From NCBI GenBank assembly GCA_026991225.1, contig JALXCB010000192.1, positions 1 to 32,680 on the forward strand: DNA of 32,680 bases, given 5' to 3'. Made by a program: the position numbers and the translations under genes. Shown here piece by piece: positions 24,814 to 32,680 of the stretch. Under the pieces are notes generated by a model. The model was given only the letters and a program-made list of their open reading frames with translations. It was not told the DNA's origin and searched no databases. Each line of letters opens with the position of its first letter. The first letter of the stretch is position 1. Origin of the DNA: Anaerolineae bacterium. Lineage in GTDB: Bacteria > Chloroflexota > Anaerolineae > J102.

Positions 24814-27063
24814 TCACGGCGTCATCTCCACCGCGGTGAGCAGGTCTGCATTCTCCCAGGCCAGCATCCCGCCCTCCAGCAAAACCAGCTTCTCGAAGCC
24901 CAGCTCCTTCAGCGCGACCGCGGCCCGCCGGGCCCGGCGGCTCGTCCGGCCCACCAGCACCAGCGTGCGGTCGCGGGGCAGATCGCCGTGGCGTTCGAGG
25001 ATGCGGGAGAGGGGGACGTTGACGGCTTCGGGAATGTGGCTGAGACGGAACTCGCGCGGCTCGCGCACATCCACCACCAGCGGCGGATCGTCGCTGTGCA
25101 GCGCGTGATACAGTTCGGCGGGGGAGAGGGTCGGCAGGGAGAGATCGAGGGACGGGGCGCGGGGGATGGGCAGATGCTCGGTGGGACGGGGCAGGTTCTG
25201 GCATTCGGCAAAGACGCGTACGTCGCATTCGTAGATGCAGAAGGCCGGGTCCAGGACGTGATAGAAGAGGTGGGAAATGGCTTCGTCCTCCTCCAGGAAA
25301 TGATCCTCGCCCAGACGGGCCACGAACCCCAGATTCTTCATCCGATCATAGACAGGCCCCCGCACCTTGACCAGATATATATCGCCCCCCGCTTCCCGGT
25401 AGGCCGCGAGCAAAAATTCCAACATGTGGATGCCGCTGATATCGATGACCTGCACATTCTGCATCCGCAACAGCAGATAGATCTGTTCGGGGTTCTGGCG
25501 CATGTGGGCCAGAATCCAGCGCTCCACATGATCCACCGCGCCGAAATAGAGGTCGCCCCGCACCTCGATGACGGCCAGTTGCGGGCATTCGGGCTTGCCA
25601 GGATGATAGGCCAGATGCTTGTAGCCTGGATCGGGCGTGACGGGCAGCACTTGCGGCGCGCTGGTGCGCAGGATATAGCGCCCAAGCGACATGACAATGC
25701 CCAACAACACCGCGAACTCCAGCGGCAGCAGCAGGGTGGCGACCAGGGTCGTGGCCATGATCAGGGCGTCGCCCCGGCCGCCGTGCAGCAGCCGCTTGAT
25801 TTCGAGCAAGTCCACCATGCGATAGGCGATGACCATGAGCACGCCCGCCAACGCAGCCGTGGGAATGAATGCGGCGTAAGGGGCCAGCAGCAGCATCCCC
25901 GCCAGCACGAACACGCCCGAGAAAGCCGCGGCCAGTTGGGTGCGCGCGCCCGATTGCAGGTTGAGCGCGGAGCGGTTGAAGGAGGTGGTGACCAGGAACC
26001 CGGAGAAGAAGGCGGAGGCGATATTGGCCAGGCCTTGGGCCACGAATTCCTGATTGCTGTCCACCCGCTGCCGGGTGAGGCTGGAGATGGAGCGGGTGAT
26101 GGAGGTGGTCTGGACCAGGCCGATGGCGCCCACGGCCAGCGCGCCTGTGGAGAGCTGGCGCATCAGGCTCCAGTCGGTGAGGGGCAGTTTGGTCAGCGGG
26201 GGCAATCCCCTGGGCAGCTCGCCAATGACCTTGACGCCGTGCGCTTCCAGGCCGAACAGGGCGACCGCGGCCGCAGAGAGGACGATGGCGATGAGAGGGC
26301 CGGGAATGCGGTTGTCGATGCGGGTGAGGATGACGATGATGAGGATGGCGGCGACGCCCAGGACCGCGCTCAGCCAGTGGATATCCGCATAGTGCACGAC
26401 GACCTGATGCAGCGTGCCCGTGAAACCGCTCCCCCGCGGGATCGTCACCCCCAGCAGAGGCGGGAGCTGATTGATGGCGATGAGCACGCCCGCGCCCGCG
26501 GTGAAGCCTACGATCACCGCGTCGGAGACGAAATTGGCCAGCGCGCCCAGCCGGGTGACGCCCACCAACAGCCGAAACACGCCCACCATGAAGGTGAGCA
26601 GCCCGGCCGCGGCCAGGAACTCGGGCGTGCCCACCGTCGCCACGGTCATGGTCACCGACAGGGTGAGCAGGGAGTGGGTGTTGGTGGGGCCCGATTGGGC
26701 CTGGCGGGAGGAGCCCCACAGCGCGGCCACGATGGAGCCGAGAATGGCCGTGTAGAGGCCCGTCACCGGCGGCATGCCCGCGATGAAAGCGAAGACCATG
26801 GCCTGCGGCAGCATCACCGCGGCCACGGTCAGCCCCGCGATCATATCGAACCGCAGGTCGGGAAGCCGATAGTCGCGCAGGATGCGCACTGGCTGGATGA
26901 AATACCCCAGAGTCTCCAGCCCGATGGCGGTCAGGTTCTGCGCCGTAGCCTGAACCCGTTGCGAGGAAAACGTGCTGGCGCTCAAAGGAATGCCTCGATG
27001 GTGGGATGGTTGGCGGGACTGCCCCCGGTATTTTAGCAGGTGGAACGACAACGCGCCACTCAC
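24814..27063 (-). CDS. SulP-family anion transporter fused to STAS and a degenerate rhodanese domain
   Basis: The product (749 aa from the GTG at 27063) carries a SulP membrane domain (about 55-465) with AGLTVAAVMLPQAMVFAFIAG, GSSRQAQSGPTNTHS and AQGLANIASAFFSGF. A STAS domain (about 495-600) has the VIDISGIHMLEFL loop. A C-terminal rhodanese-like domain (about 645-745) has VVDVREPREFRLSHIPEAVNVPL. SulP proteins move sulfate, bicarbonate or other anions. The rhodanese active loop reads VGRTSRRA, with Gly705 where the catalytic cysteine should be, so the domain is probably non-catalytic. The first 35-40 residues are dubious: a TTG at 26985, preceded by GAGG at 6 nt, may be the real start. It is probably cotranscribed with glpX. 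Confidence 0.9.
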   Translation of the reverse strand: MSGALSFHLLKYRGQSRQPSHHRGIPLSASTFSSQRVQATAQNLTAIGLETLGYFIQPVRILRDYRLPDLRFDMIAGLTVAAVMLPQAMVFAFIAGMPPVTGLYTAILGSIVAALWGSSRQAQSGPTNTHSLLTLSVTMTVATVGTPEFLAAAGLLTFMVGVFRLLVGVTRLGALANFVSDAVIVGFTAGAGVLIAINQLPPLLGVTIPRGSGFTGTLHQVVVHYADIHWLSAVLGVAAILIIVILTRIDNRIPGPLIAIVLSAAAVALFGLEAHGVKVIGELPRGLPPLTKLPLTDWSLMRQLSTGALAVGAIGLVQTTSITRSISSLTRQRVDSNQEFVAQGLANIASAFFSGFLVTTSFNRSALNLQSGARTQLAAAFSGVFVLAGMLLLAPYAAFIPTAALAGVLMVIAYRMVDLLEIKRLLHGGRGDALIMATTLVATLLLPLEFAVLLGIVMSLGRYILRTSAPQVLPVTPDPGYKHLAYHPGKPECPQLAVIEVRGDLYFGAVDHVERWILAHMRQNPEQIYLLLRMQNVQVIDISGIHMLEFLLAAYREAGGDIYLVKVRGPVYDRMKNLGFVARLGEDHFLEEDEAISHLFYHVLDPAFCIYECDVRVFAECQNLPRPTEHLPIPRAPSLDLSLPTLSPAELYHALHSDDPPLVVDVREPREFRLSHIPEAVNVPLSRILERHGDLPRDRTLVLVGRTSRRARRAAVALKELGFEKLVLLEGGMLAWENADLLTAVEMTP

Positions 27064-27136
27064 GGGCGAGGGGACGATTGACGAAGATGCGAGCGCCCTT
27101 TCTCCCGCTTGTCATGGCGCCATAAGGAGGAGTACA

Positions 27137-27314
27137 ATGCAGGCGTCACGAGTGAAAGCTCGCCGATACGGACGAAAATGAGAACGCAGATGATACGGAT
27201 GCTTCGCATCGCAGATTTCCGCAGATGATTTTCACAGATTTTTTCTTTTTATCTGCGTTCATCCGTTTCAATCTGCGTCATCTGCGTTCCCTAATCCTAT
27301 TTTCATAGCAGGAG
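27137..27314 (+). repeat. Modular composite repeat (A-hairpin-L) ending in the aminopeptidase leader
   Basis: Block A (27137-27178, core AGCTCGCCGATACGGACGAA) is followed by a hairpin of ATCTGCG-type units. Its perfect 12-bp outer stem is GAACGCAGATGA (27182-27193) with TCATCTGCGTTC (27278-27289). Block L, TATTTTCATAGCAGGAG (27298-27314), comes last. Block B is absent. The AGGAG of L is the ribosome binding site of the gene at 27324. Confidence 0.75.
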
Positions 27315-27323
27315 TTTGCAACG

Positions 27324-28838
27324 ATGCAAATCGACATCAAACAAGGCAACATTCTCGAAACCGAAGCGGATATCCTCATCGTCAATCTTTTCGAAGGCGT
27401 GACCCAGCCCGGCGGGGCCACGGGCGCGGTGGACAAGGCCCTGGATGGGCAGATCAGCCAGCTCATCGCCCTGGGCGATTGTTCGGGCAAGCTGGGCGAT
27501 ACGACCCTCCTCTACACTCTGGGCAAGCTGCCCGCGCCCCGCGTGCTGGTCGTGGGCCTGGGCGAGGCCCATGAATTCGACGGCAAAAACGCCCGCATCG
27601 CCGCGGCCAAAGCCATCCACGCCGCCAAAAAGGCCAAAGCACGCACCGTCGCCACCATCGCCCACGGCGCGGGCATCGGCGGCATGAACCCCATCGAGGC
27701 CGCGCAGGCCCTGGTGGAAGCCACCCTGCTGGAGAGCTACGAGATGCCCGCGGAGCGCAGCGATGAGGATAAGGAACCGCGCGTGGAGAAAGTGACCGTC
27801 GTCGAGTTCAACGGGGACCACATTCCCCTGCTGGAGACGGGCGCACAGATCGGGCGCATCATCGCCGAAAGCGCCATCTTCTCCCGCGACCTGGCGGCCA
27901 CGCCCTCCAACATCGCCACCCCCGCCTACGTCGCCAACCAGGCCGCAACCATGGCCGAGAAAGTCGGCCTGGACATCCGCATCATGGAATGGGGCGAAAT
28001 GGAGGCGCTGGGCATGAACATCCTGCTGGCGGTGGCCAAGGGCAGCGACGAACCGCCCAAATTCGTCATCCTGGAACACAACAAGGACCGGGCCGAGGAG
28101 CTCCCCACCATCGTGCTGGTGGGCAAGGGCGTCACCTTCGACACGGGCGGCTATTCCCTCAAGCGCAGCGACGGCATGTGGAAGATGAAGTACGACATGA
28201 GCGGCGCGGCCAACGTGCTGGGCATCCTGCGGGCCGTGGCCCTGCTGGACCTGCCCCTGCATGTGGTGGGGCTGACGCCCCTGGTGGAAAACATGATCAA
28301 CGGCCACGCCCAAAAGCCGGGCGACGTGTATAAGGGCATGACCGGCAAGACCATGGAGGTCATCTCCACCGACGCGGAGGGCCGCATGATCCTGGCGGAC
28401 GCGCTGGCCTACGCGGGGCGCTACAATCCGGACGCGGTCATCGACCAGGCCACCCTGACCGGGGCCATCAGCATCGCTCTGGGCCAGCAGGCCGCGGGGC
28501 TGTTTACCGAGGAGGATGCGTTGAAGGCCCGGTTGCTGGCCGCGGCCGAAGCCACGGGCGAACGGCTCTGGCCCATGCCCATGTATGACGAGTACAAGGA
28601 TTACATCAAGAGCGATTTCGCAGACGTGAAGAACTCCACCGCACCGGAGCGGGGCGCGGGCGTCAGCACCAGCGCCAAATTCCTCCAGCACTTCATCGAG
28701 GATTACCCCTGGGCGCACCTGGACATCGCCAACATGAGCTGGACCAACAAGGCCCATCCCCGTCCCATGTATCCTCCCGGAGCGGCCGCGTTCGGCGTGC
28801 GCCTGCTGGTGCAGATGCTACGGGATTGGAATGGCTGA
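27324..28838 (+). CDS. pepA: Leucyl aminopeptidase (M17 family, PepA-like)
   Basis: The 504-aa product removes N-terminal amino acids from peptides using two metal ions. Catalytic and metal residues are in place: K268 and D273 in VGKGVTFDTGG, K280, D291 in MKYDMSGAANV, and D350, E352 and R354 in STDAEGRMILADAL. All are offset by two from the E. coli PepA numbering (K270, D275, K282, D293, D352, E354, R356). The N-terminal 150 residues form the usual variable macro-like domain. AGGAG from repeat block L lies 9 nt before the ATG. The CYTH gene follows after 27 bp, suggesting a two-gene unit. Confidence 0.95.
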   Translation: MQIDIKQGNILETEADILIVNLFEGVTQPGGATGAVDKALDGQISQLIALGDCSGKLGDTTLLYTLGKLPAPRVLVVGLGEAHEFDGKNARIAAAKAIHAAKKAKARTVATIAHGAGIGGMNPIEAAQALVEATLLESYEMPAERSDEDKEPRVEKVTVVEFNGDHIPLLETGAQIGRIIAESAIFSRDLAATPSNIATPAYVANQAATMAEKVGLDIRIMEWGEMEALGMNILLAVAKGSDEPPKFVILEHNKDRAEELPTIVLVGKGVTFDTGGYSLKRSDGMWKMKYDMSGAANVLGILRAVALLDLPLHVVGLTPLVENMINGHAQKPGDVYKGMTGKTMEVISTDAEGRMILADALAYAGRYNPDAVIDQATLTGAISIALGQQAAGLFTEEDALKARLLAAAEATGERLWPMPMYDEYKDYIKSDFADVKNSTAPERGAGVSTSAKFLQHFIEDYPWAHLDIANMSWTNKAHPRPMYPPGAAAFGVRLLVQMLRDWNG

Positions 28839-28865
28839 GCGCGTCAAAGCCGCCTGCCAGGATCC

Positions 28866-29534
28866 ATGTCCACCGAAATCGAACTGAAATACCATCTGGA
28901 TGAATCAACGGCGCGGGCGCTATTGCATCAGCGGCGGTTGGGCGGGTTTGCCATCGGCCCGTTTTCGGCGAAGAAGGTCACCGACATCTATTTCGACACG
29001 CCCGACCGCCGTCTGGCCCGAGCGGGTTTCGCGCTGCGTTTTCGGCGCAAGGGAGAAAAGACGGCGTTGCAGATGAAGAGCCTGACGCCCGCATCGGGCG
29101 CGTGGCACGCCCGCCGCGAGATGCACATCCCCACCCAATTCCCCACCCAGCCGGATCGCTGGCCCGACACGCCCGAAGCCGCGTTCCTGCGGAAAATCGT
29201 AGGGGATCAACCCCTGCAGCGCTTGCTCACCATCCATCAGACCCGCCACGAAGCGCCGGTACGGGACGCCGCGGGCCAGCCCTTCGCCCAGATCAGCCTG
29301 GACGAAGTGCGTTGGGTGACGGAGACGAAGGAGGCACGGGCCTGGGAGTTGGAGGCGGAGCTGCTGCCAGACGCCGACGAGGCCAAACTACGGGCCCTGC
29401 AAGAAGCGCTGGCCGCGCTGCCGGGCCTGAAACCCCAGGCGACCAACAAGTACGAACGGGGCATGGCGTTACGCGACGAACGTCCTACTTCCCCCGGCAA
29501 TACAGGGGAACCGCCTGTCCGCCCGACTCCATGA
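28866..29534 (+). CDS. CYTH domain protein
   Basis: The 222-aa product has the signature EIELKY at residues 4-9 (the ExExK motif, E4-E6-K8). It is followed by the basic and acidic strands of the CYTH tunnel fold: DIYFDTPDRRLARAGFALRFRRKGEKTALQMKS, ISLDEVRW, AWELEAELLP and TNKYERGMAL. CYTH proteins bind organic or inorganic triphosphates with divalent metals; members include inorganic triphosphatases, thiamine triphosphatases and class IV adenylate cyclases. The precise activity cannot be read from sequence. The last 50 bp overlap the 3' end of the convergent gene, and the C-terminal 20 residues (SPGNTGEPPVRPTP) look non-conserved. Confidence 0.85.
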   Translation: MSTEIELKYHLDESTARALLHQRRLGGFAIGPFSAKKVTDIYFDTPDRRLARAGFALRFRRKGEKTALQMKSLTPASGAWHARREMHIPTQFPTQPDRWPDTPEAAFLRKIVGDQPLQRLLTIHQTRHEAPVRDAAGQPFAQISLDEVRWVTETKEARAWELEAELLPDADEAKLRALQEALAALPGLKPQATNKYERGMALRDERPTSPGNTGEPPVRPTP

Positions 29535-31815
29535 ACACAGGCGCATCACTGCCATCCGCTTTGTGAATCCGCAATCGGGCGTCCTTTTCATCCCCCCGGG
29601 CGCTTTTCACGCTGTACAGATACCCGCCATCCTCGCATCGAGCCATGATCAGCATGGGCGGATGCGCCGAAGGTGCATCGAAAAGATACGCTATCTTCCC
29701 CGAACCATCCCAGGGAATCGAGGCGACCTGCCATGGGGCGAGGGCGTCGCCCTGGCGATGGAGCAGGAAATAAACGCGATCAGGATCGCCTCCGACCATC
29801 TGAATGGGAAGAATGTCTTGATCCTGTGACCGATAGATGGTCCGGGACTCGCCCGTGGCCCGGTCGATGACGATGAGGGCGTCGTGGGTGGCATTGTCGG
29901 CCGCGCCCCATGTCCAGCGCCGATTGGGAGGCATTTGTGCATAAGCCTCCTTCAGCGCGGTCTCCGTGATGGGCGCGAGGGTGTGCTCCTGCCCGGTCCT
30001 GACGTACTGCACGGCGCCCTGTCCATCGGAAAGGCCCAGCAACAGGGAGCCATCGCTTTGCTTCAAGGCCTGGACCACTCGCATCCCCGAGGCGGGAGCC
30101 AACCATGCGCCCGTCACGCCCCGAATGGGATCATAGGCCAGCACCCAGTCCCGACCGCAATGGGTTACCTGACTCCAGACCAGCAGAGGCGGCGCGTCCG
30201 AAGTCGCGGCCAGGGGAAAGTGGTCCGCCTCGGCCACGATCCCCTCGATTCCGGTCGGGAAAAGCTGCACCAAACTCGCGCCGATCCTGTTGACGTTCGT
30301 GCGGGCCACCAGCGCCCACGCCTGCGGCGACATGGGTTCCGCCCGCGCCACAGGCGGCAGCATCGCGCGGCCCAGAACGACCTCACGGGCGTCCAGTTGC
30401 AGCCCGACGTCGAGCCAGTCCCCCGCAATGCGGAGGGTGGATCCGGAGGCGATGCAATCGAAAGCGAGGGGCGAACCGTCCGCCATCACCAAGGAGACCC
30501 CCTCCCCCATACGCACCGTGATGACGCTGCCGTCGGCGGTGCGGGCCAGAAACGCGTCCGGGGCAACGCCGGGGAGGCTGAGGAAGGTGACCGAGGCGGG
30601 AATGGGGGGAGCGATGGCTTCGGGCCAGTCGGGCAGAGGGGCCTGTGGATTGCGGGCCAAGGCACGGGCCGCTTCTTCCACCTGTCGGGCGGTCTTGCCC
30701 ACCGTCTGACCATACGCCTCATCCCAGGTTTCAGCCGTGGTCAGGGCCGCGTTCAGGGCGACCAGCGCGTCGACGCCCTCCTTGCGAAGCAAGTAGGTCA
30801 TCATCAGCCGGGCGGCCATCTCACCGGCGTTGGGTTGAAGTTTGGTGATGAGGTTGGGTGGCACGCCCGTGATGGGGGACGCCCATTCCCCTTTGAGCTG
30901 TGCGGCCCAATCGGCCACAGCGGCGTCGCTGACGCCGCCCACGGCCCACACCCAGGCTATCACCTCGTCGATGGCAGATTGCACCCGAGCTGCGCCGGGC
31001 AATGACGAGGAGGCGGGCGCCGCGCCGCGGGCGTCGACCAGCAGCTTGCGGGCCAGAGCCAGCCGCAATTCCTCCTCGGGCGTGAGATTCCCCGGTTCCT
31101 GAGGGATCAGATCCACGTGGGGAGAATTGACGACCACGCCGGTCACCCGTCGTCCCGACCGCGCCAGATCACCGAATTCCTCGGGGATGATGAGCAAACG
31201 GTGAGCGTCTGCCGTGGGGGCCAGGCCCATGGTTTGCATCACCGCCAGGAGTTTGGGCATATCCTCGGCCAGAGCGCGGGCCATGTCTTCGTCCTCATCC
31301 CAATAAATGATTTCCACACCTTCTGGCAGGGGCAGCGCTTGTTTCTCGCCCCAGCCACTCGCCTGAAAAGGCGCGCGTCGCCACGATCCCTGCTCAAGCT
31401 GATACTTTCGGAACTGCCTGACGCCATCCACCCGCAGATACGCCCGGGCGGAACGACCGTCGTAATCCACCTTCTCCAGCGCCAGATCGGGGATGGGGCG
31501 GTCTTTACGAGCACGCATGCTGGCGAGATAGCGATAGCGCCAGGCGACGGGCGCGTCCGTCACGATGAGATCGGGCGCGGCGTTGATGCCGCCCAGCGCC
31601 CGCACATCCTCCTCATGGGCGATGAACGCGGCCAGGTCTTTCTTCACCCGATTCTGTACAGAATAGTAACGCCAGCCAATGAACGCGGCCGCCAGCAAGG
31701 CGACGCCGGCCAGCGCAGCCAGCGCCTGCAACAGCCAGCGCAGCCAGCGGGGCAAAGGCTGACGGGTCGTCAGCACCAGGACTTCTTCTTCGTCTCCGAA
31801 GGGGCGATGATTCAT
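29485..31815 (-). CDS. Unrecognised 776-aa single-span membrane protein
   Basis: The 776-aa product has a short cytoplasmic N-terminus (MNHRPFGDEEEV), a transmembrane helix (about 27-48, LLQALAALAGVALLAAAFIGW) and a large extracytoplasmic part. Residues about 60-170 form an NTF2-like or beta-rich segment (YLASMRARKDRPIPDLALEKVDYDGRSARAYLRVDGVRQFRKY). Residues about 170-390 are helical and resemble the layout of peptidase-MA-type domains encoded near beta-propellers, but no HExxH zinc motif is visible. The C-terminal 380 residues look like repeated beta-strands (LVWSQVTHCGRDWVLAYDP, VYFLLHRQGDALAPWQVAS, YLYSVKSARGDEKDARL), perhaps a propeller. No function can be assigned. It lies 45 bp downstream of the DNRLRE gene on the same strand. 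Confidence 0.7.
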   Translation of the reverse strand: MNHRPFGDEEEVLVLTTRQPLPRWLRWLLQALAALAGVALLAAAFIGWRYYSVQNRVKKDLAAFIAHEEDVRALGGINAAPDLIVTDAPVAWRYRYLASMRARKDRPIPDLALEKVDYDGRSARAYLRVDGVRQFRKYQLEQGSWRRAPFQASGWGEKQALPLPEGVEIIYWDEDEDMARALAEDMPKLLAVMQTMGLAPTADAHRLLIIPEEFGDLARSGRRVTGVVVNSPHVDLIPQEPGNLTPEEELRLALARKLLVDARGAAPASSSLPGAARVQSAIDEVIAWVWAVGGVSDAAVADWAAQLKGEWASPITGVPPNLITKLQPNAGEMAARLMMTYLLRKEGVDALVALNAALTTAETWDEAYGQTVGKTARQVEEAARALARNPQAPLPDWPEAIAPPIPASVTFLSLPGVAPDAFLARTADGSVITVRMGEGVSLVMADGSPLAFDCIASGSTLRIAGDWLDVGLQLDAREVVLGRAMLPPVARAEPMSPQAWALVARTNVNRIGASLVQLFPTGIEGIVAEADHFPLAATSDAPPLLVWSQVTHCGRDWVLAYDPIRGVTGAWLAPASGMRVVQALKQSDGSLLLGLSDGQGAVQYVRTGQEHTLAPITETALKEAYAQMPPNRRWTWGAADNATHDALIVIDRATGESRTIYRSQDQDILPIQMVGGDPDRVYFLLHRQGDALAPWQVASIPWDGSGKIAYLFDAPSAHPPMLIMARCEDGGYLYSVKSARGDEKDARLRIHKADGSDAPVFMESGGQAVPLYCRGK

Positions 31816-31860
31816 GGCCTCGTTATTTTATCACGAGTGGAAACGAAGAGGAGAAACCTG

Positions 31861-32679
31861 TCAAGGCTGAATCAATGGTAGCCACACCGTGTGGGAAACT
31901 TCGGTGGGCGTGACGGTAGGCGTCGCGGGCGTTTGCAGTCGGTAGCGCACCAATAGCTTCGGGCGTTGATCCGGGCTGCTTTCCCTACTGCCCAGGGCGT
32001 AATACACCGACCCGTCCGACTCGCCGCTGAGGAGGATTCCCTGATTGCTGGCGGGCCGGGCAAGCCAATCCGCCACGGCCGCCTTGACGTCGATGCGCGT
32101 CGATCCACTCGATGGCAGCCTGCGAGCCCCGATCTGATTCGGATCCCGGTCGCCGCTTCCCTTCGCGCCTGGCTGTTCCCAGGCGACGCCGTTGCGGGCC
32201 TGACGATAATTGGCCTCGGATTCACGCCACGCCTTCAGCAGACGATAAACTTTCACCGTCAGCGGATTGCTATTGGATCGATTCGTGACGGTCACCTGTA
32301 ATTGGGCCTCGTCCAGCAGGATATTTTGGGGGAGGGAGGAGAGATCGAACTGGAGCAGGGCCTGTTCGATGGAACTGCTGCGCACCCGCAACGCCGTCCG
32401 CGCGCCGAAATTGTCGTCGGGATACCATTCGCTGATGAATGTGTCGGCTGCAGGGGTGAGTTCGACCAGTTTCTGGCCCCTGGGCGTGGGCGTGGGGCTG
32501 GGCGTGGGCGTGCTGGTGGCCGTAGGCGTGGGGGTGGGGCCGGTGGTGGGTGTCGGAACGGGCGTTCCGGGCGGCGGCGTGGGGGTGGGCGTGGCCTGTT
32601 GCAGCCAGCGCTGTTGGGCCGGATTCACGCAATCGTTGGAATTTGTGTCGATATCCGGGCCGATGGAGGGCCAGCGCAT
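31861..32679 (-). CDS. Secreted DNRLRE-domain surface protein, 5' end probably outside window
   Basis: At least 272 residues are visible. The frame reaches the right edge, and the ATG at 32679 may be internal because no signal peptide follows it. A Pro/Thr linker (TPTPTP-type, about residues 30-68) leads to a DNRLRE domain (about 70-250). This shows the expected opening VELTPAADTFISEWYPDDNFGARTALRVRSS, then ALLQFDLSSLP, ILLDEAQLQVTVTN, RIDVKAAVADWLARPASNQGILLSG and RPKLLVRY. DNRLRE domains are carbohydrate-binding-like modules of cell-surface and extracellular proteins. The C-terminus ends with a second short linker and HTVWLPLIQP, an LPLI-type tail that I associate with exported Chloroflexota proteins. 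The linkers are candidate sites for O-mannosylation (inference). Confidence 0.8.
   Translation of the reverse strand: MRWPSIGPDIDTNSNDCVNPAQQRWLQQATPTPTPPPGTPVPTPTTGPTPTPTATSTPTPSPTPTPRGQKLVELTPAADTFISEWYPDDNFGARTALRVRSSSIEQALLQFDLSSLPQNILLDEAQLQVTVTNRSNSNPLTVKVYRLLKAWRESEANYRQARNGVAWEQPGAKGSGDRDPNQIGARRLPSSGSTRIDVKAAVADWLARPASNQGILLSGESDGSVYYALGSRESSPDQRPKLLVRYRLQTPATPTVTPTEVSHTVWLPLIQP
32450..32610 (-). repeat. Low-complexity Thr-Pro coding repeat
   Basis: On the plus strand this is GGGCGTGGGCGTGGGG-type DNA. On the coding strand it gives alternating Thr-Pro dipeptides with interspersed Gly, Ser and Ala. It is the linker of the DNRLRE protein and is probably length-variable between strains. 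Confidence 0.8.
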
Positions 32680-32680
32680 G

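Overview
This 32.7 kb window reads as a chromosomal segment of a GC-rich, aerobic bacterium, most likely a Chloroflexota (Anaerolineae/Caldilineae-like) lineage. I infer this from gene content and protein style, not from a marker gene: an A2-type caa3 oxidase operon, polyprenol-phosphate mannose chemistry, DUF433/DUF5615 and Phd/PIN toxin-antitoxin pairs, Thr/Pro-rich linkers with a C-terminal WLPLI motif, and dense palindromic intergenic repeats. No rRNA, tRNA, CRISPR array, phage or transposase gene was found.

Layout. 1-2.5 kb: a truncated ABM-type monooxygenase gene, a polyprenol monophosphomannose synthase, and a DUF433/DUF5615 toxin-antitoxin pair whose toxin gene is split by a 224-bp MITE-like element. 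2.5-8.9 kb: uvrA, a histidine phosphatase, a secreted purple-acid-type phosphatase and a Phd/PIN toxin-antitoxin pair, all on the minus strand. 8.9-12.1 kb: a 5'-nucleotidase lipoprotein converging on a tyrosine phenol-lyase. 12.5-17.3 kb: trmD, a large GT39-like membrane glycosyltransferase with repeat DNA inside its reading frame, a DUF35 Zn-ribbon/OB protein and a DUF2505 protein. 17.3-23.2 kb: a minus-strand caa3 oxidase cluster in the order ctaC-ctaD-ctaF-ctaE-ctaG followed by a FixH/YtkA-like protein. 23.8-27.1 kb: a SulP-STAS-rhodanese fusion followed by glpX. 27.3-32.7 kb: an M17 aminopeptidase and a CYTH protein, converging on an unrecognised 776-aa membrane protein that lies downstream of a DNRLRE surface protein cut by the window edge.

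How the genes may work together. The oxidase genes form one terminal respiratory complex with its copper-assembly factor. The polyprenol-phosphate-mannose synthase could supply lipid-linked mannose to the GT39-like enzyme, and Thr/Pro-rich surface proteins such as the DNRLRE protein would be plausible acceptors (inference). The other genes are housekeeping or individual metabolic functions without an obvious shared pathway.

The most unusual content is non-coding. (i) A family of roughly 225-bp elements with 16-bp terminal inverted repeats and a chain of small hairpins occurs in two nearly identical copies plus one diverged copy; one copy sits in a toxin gene with a perfect 9-bp target duplication. 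(ii) A second, modular repeat family consists of conserved blocks (called A, B and L here) around interchangeable hairpins built from 7-10-nt units. It recurs at four sites, and its L block supplies the ribosome binding site of two unrelated genes. (iii) Similar short-unit hairpins lie in most gaps and in frame inside one gene.
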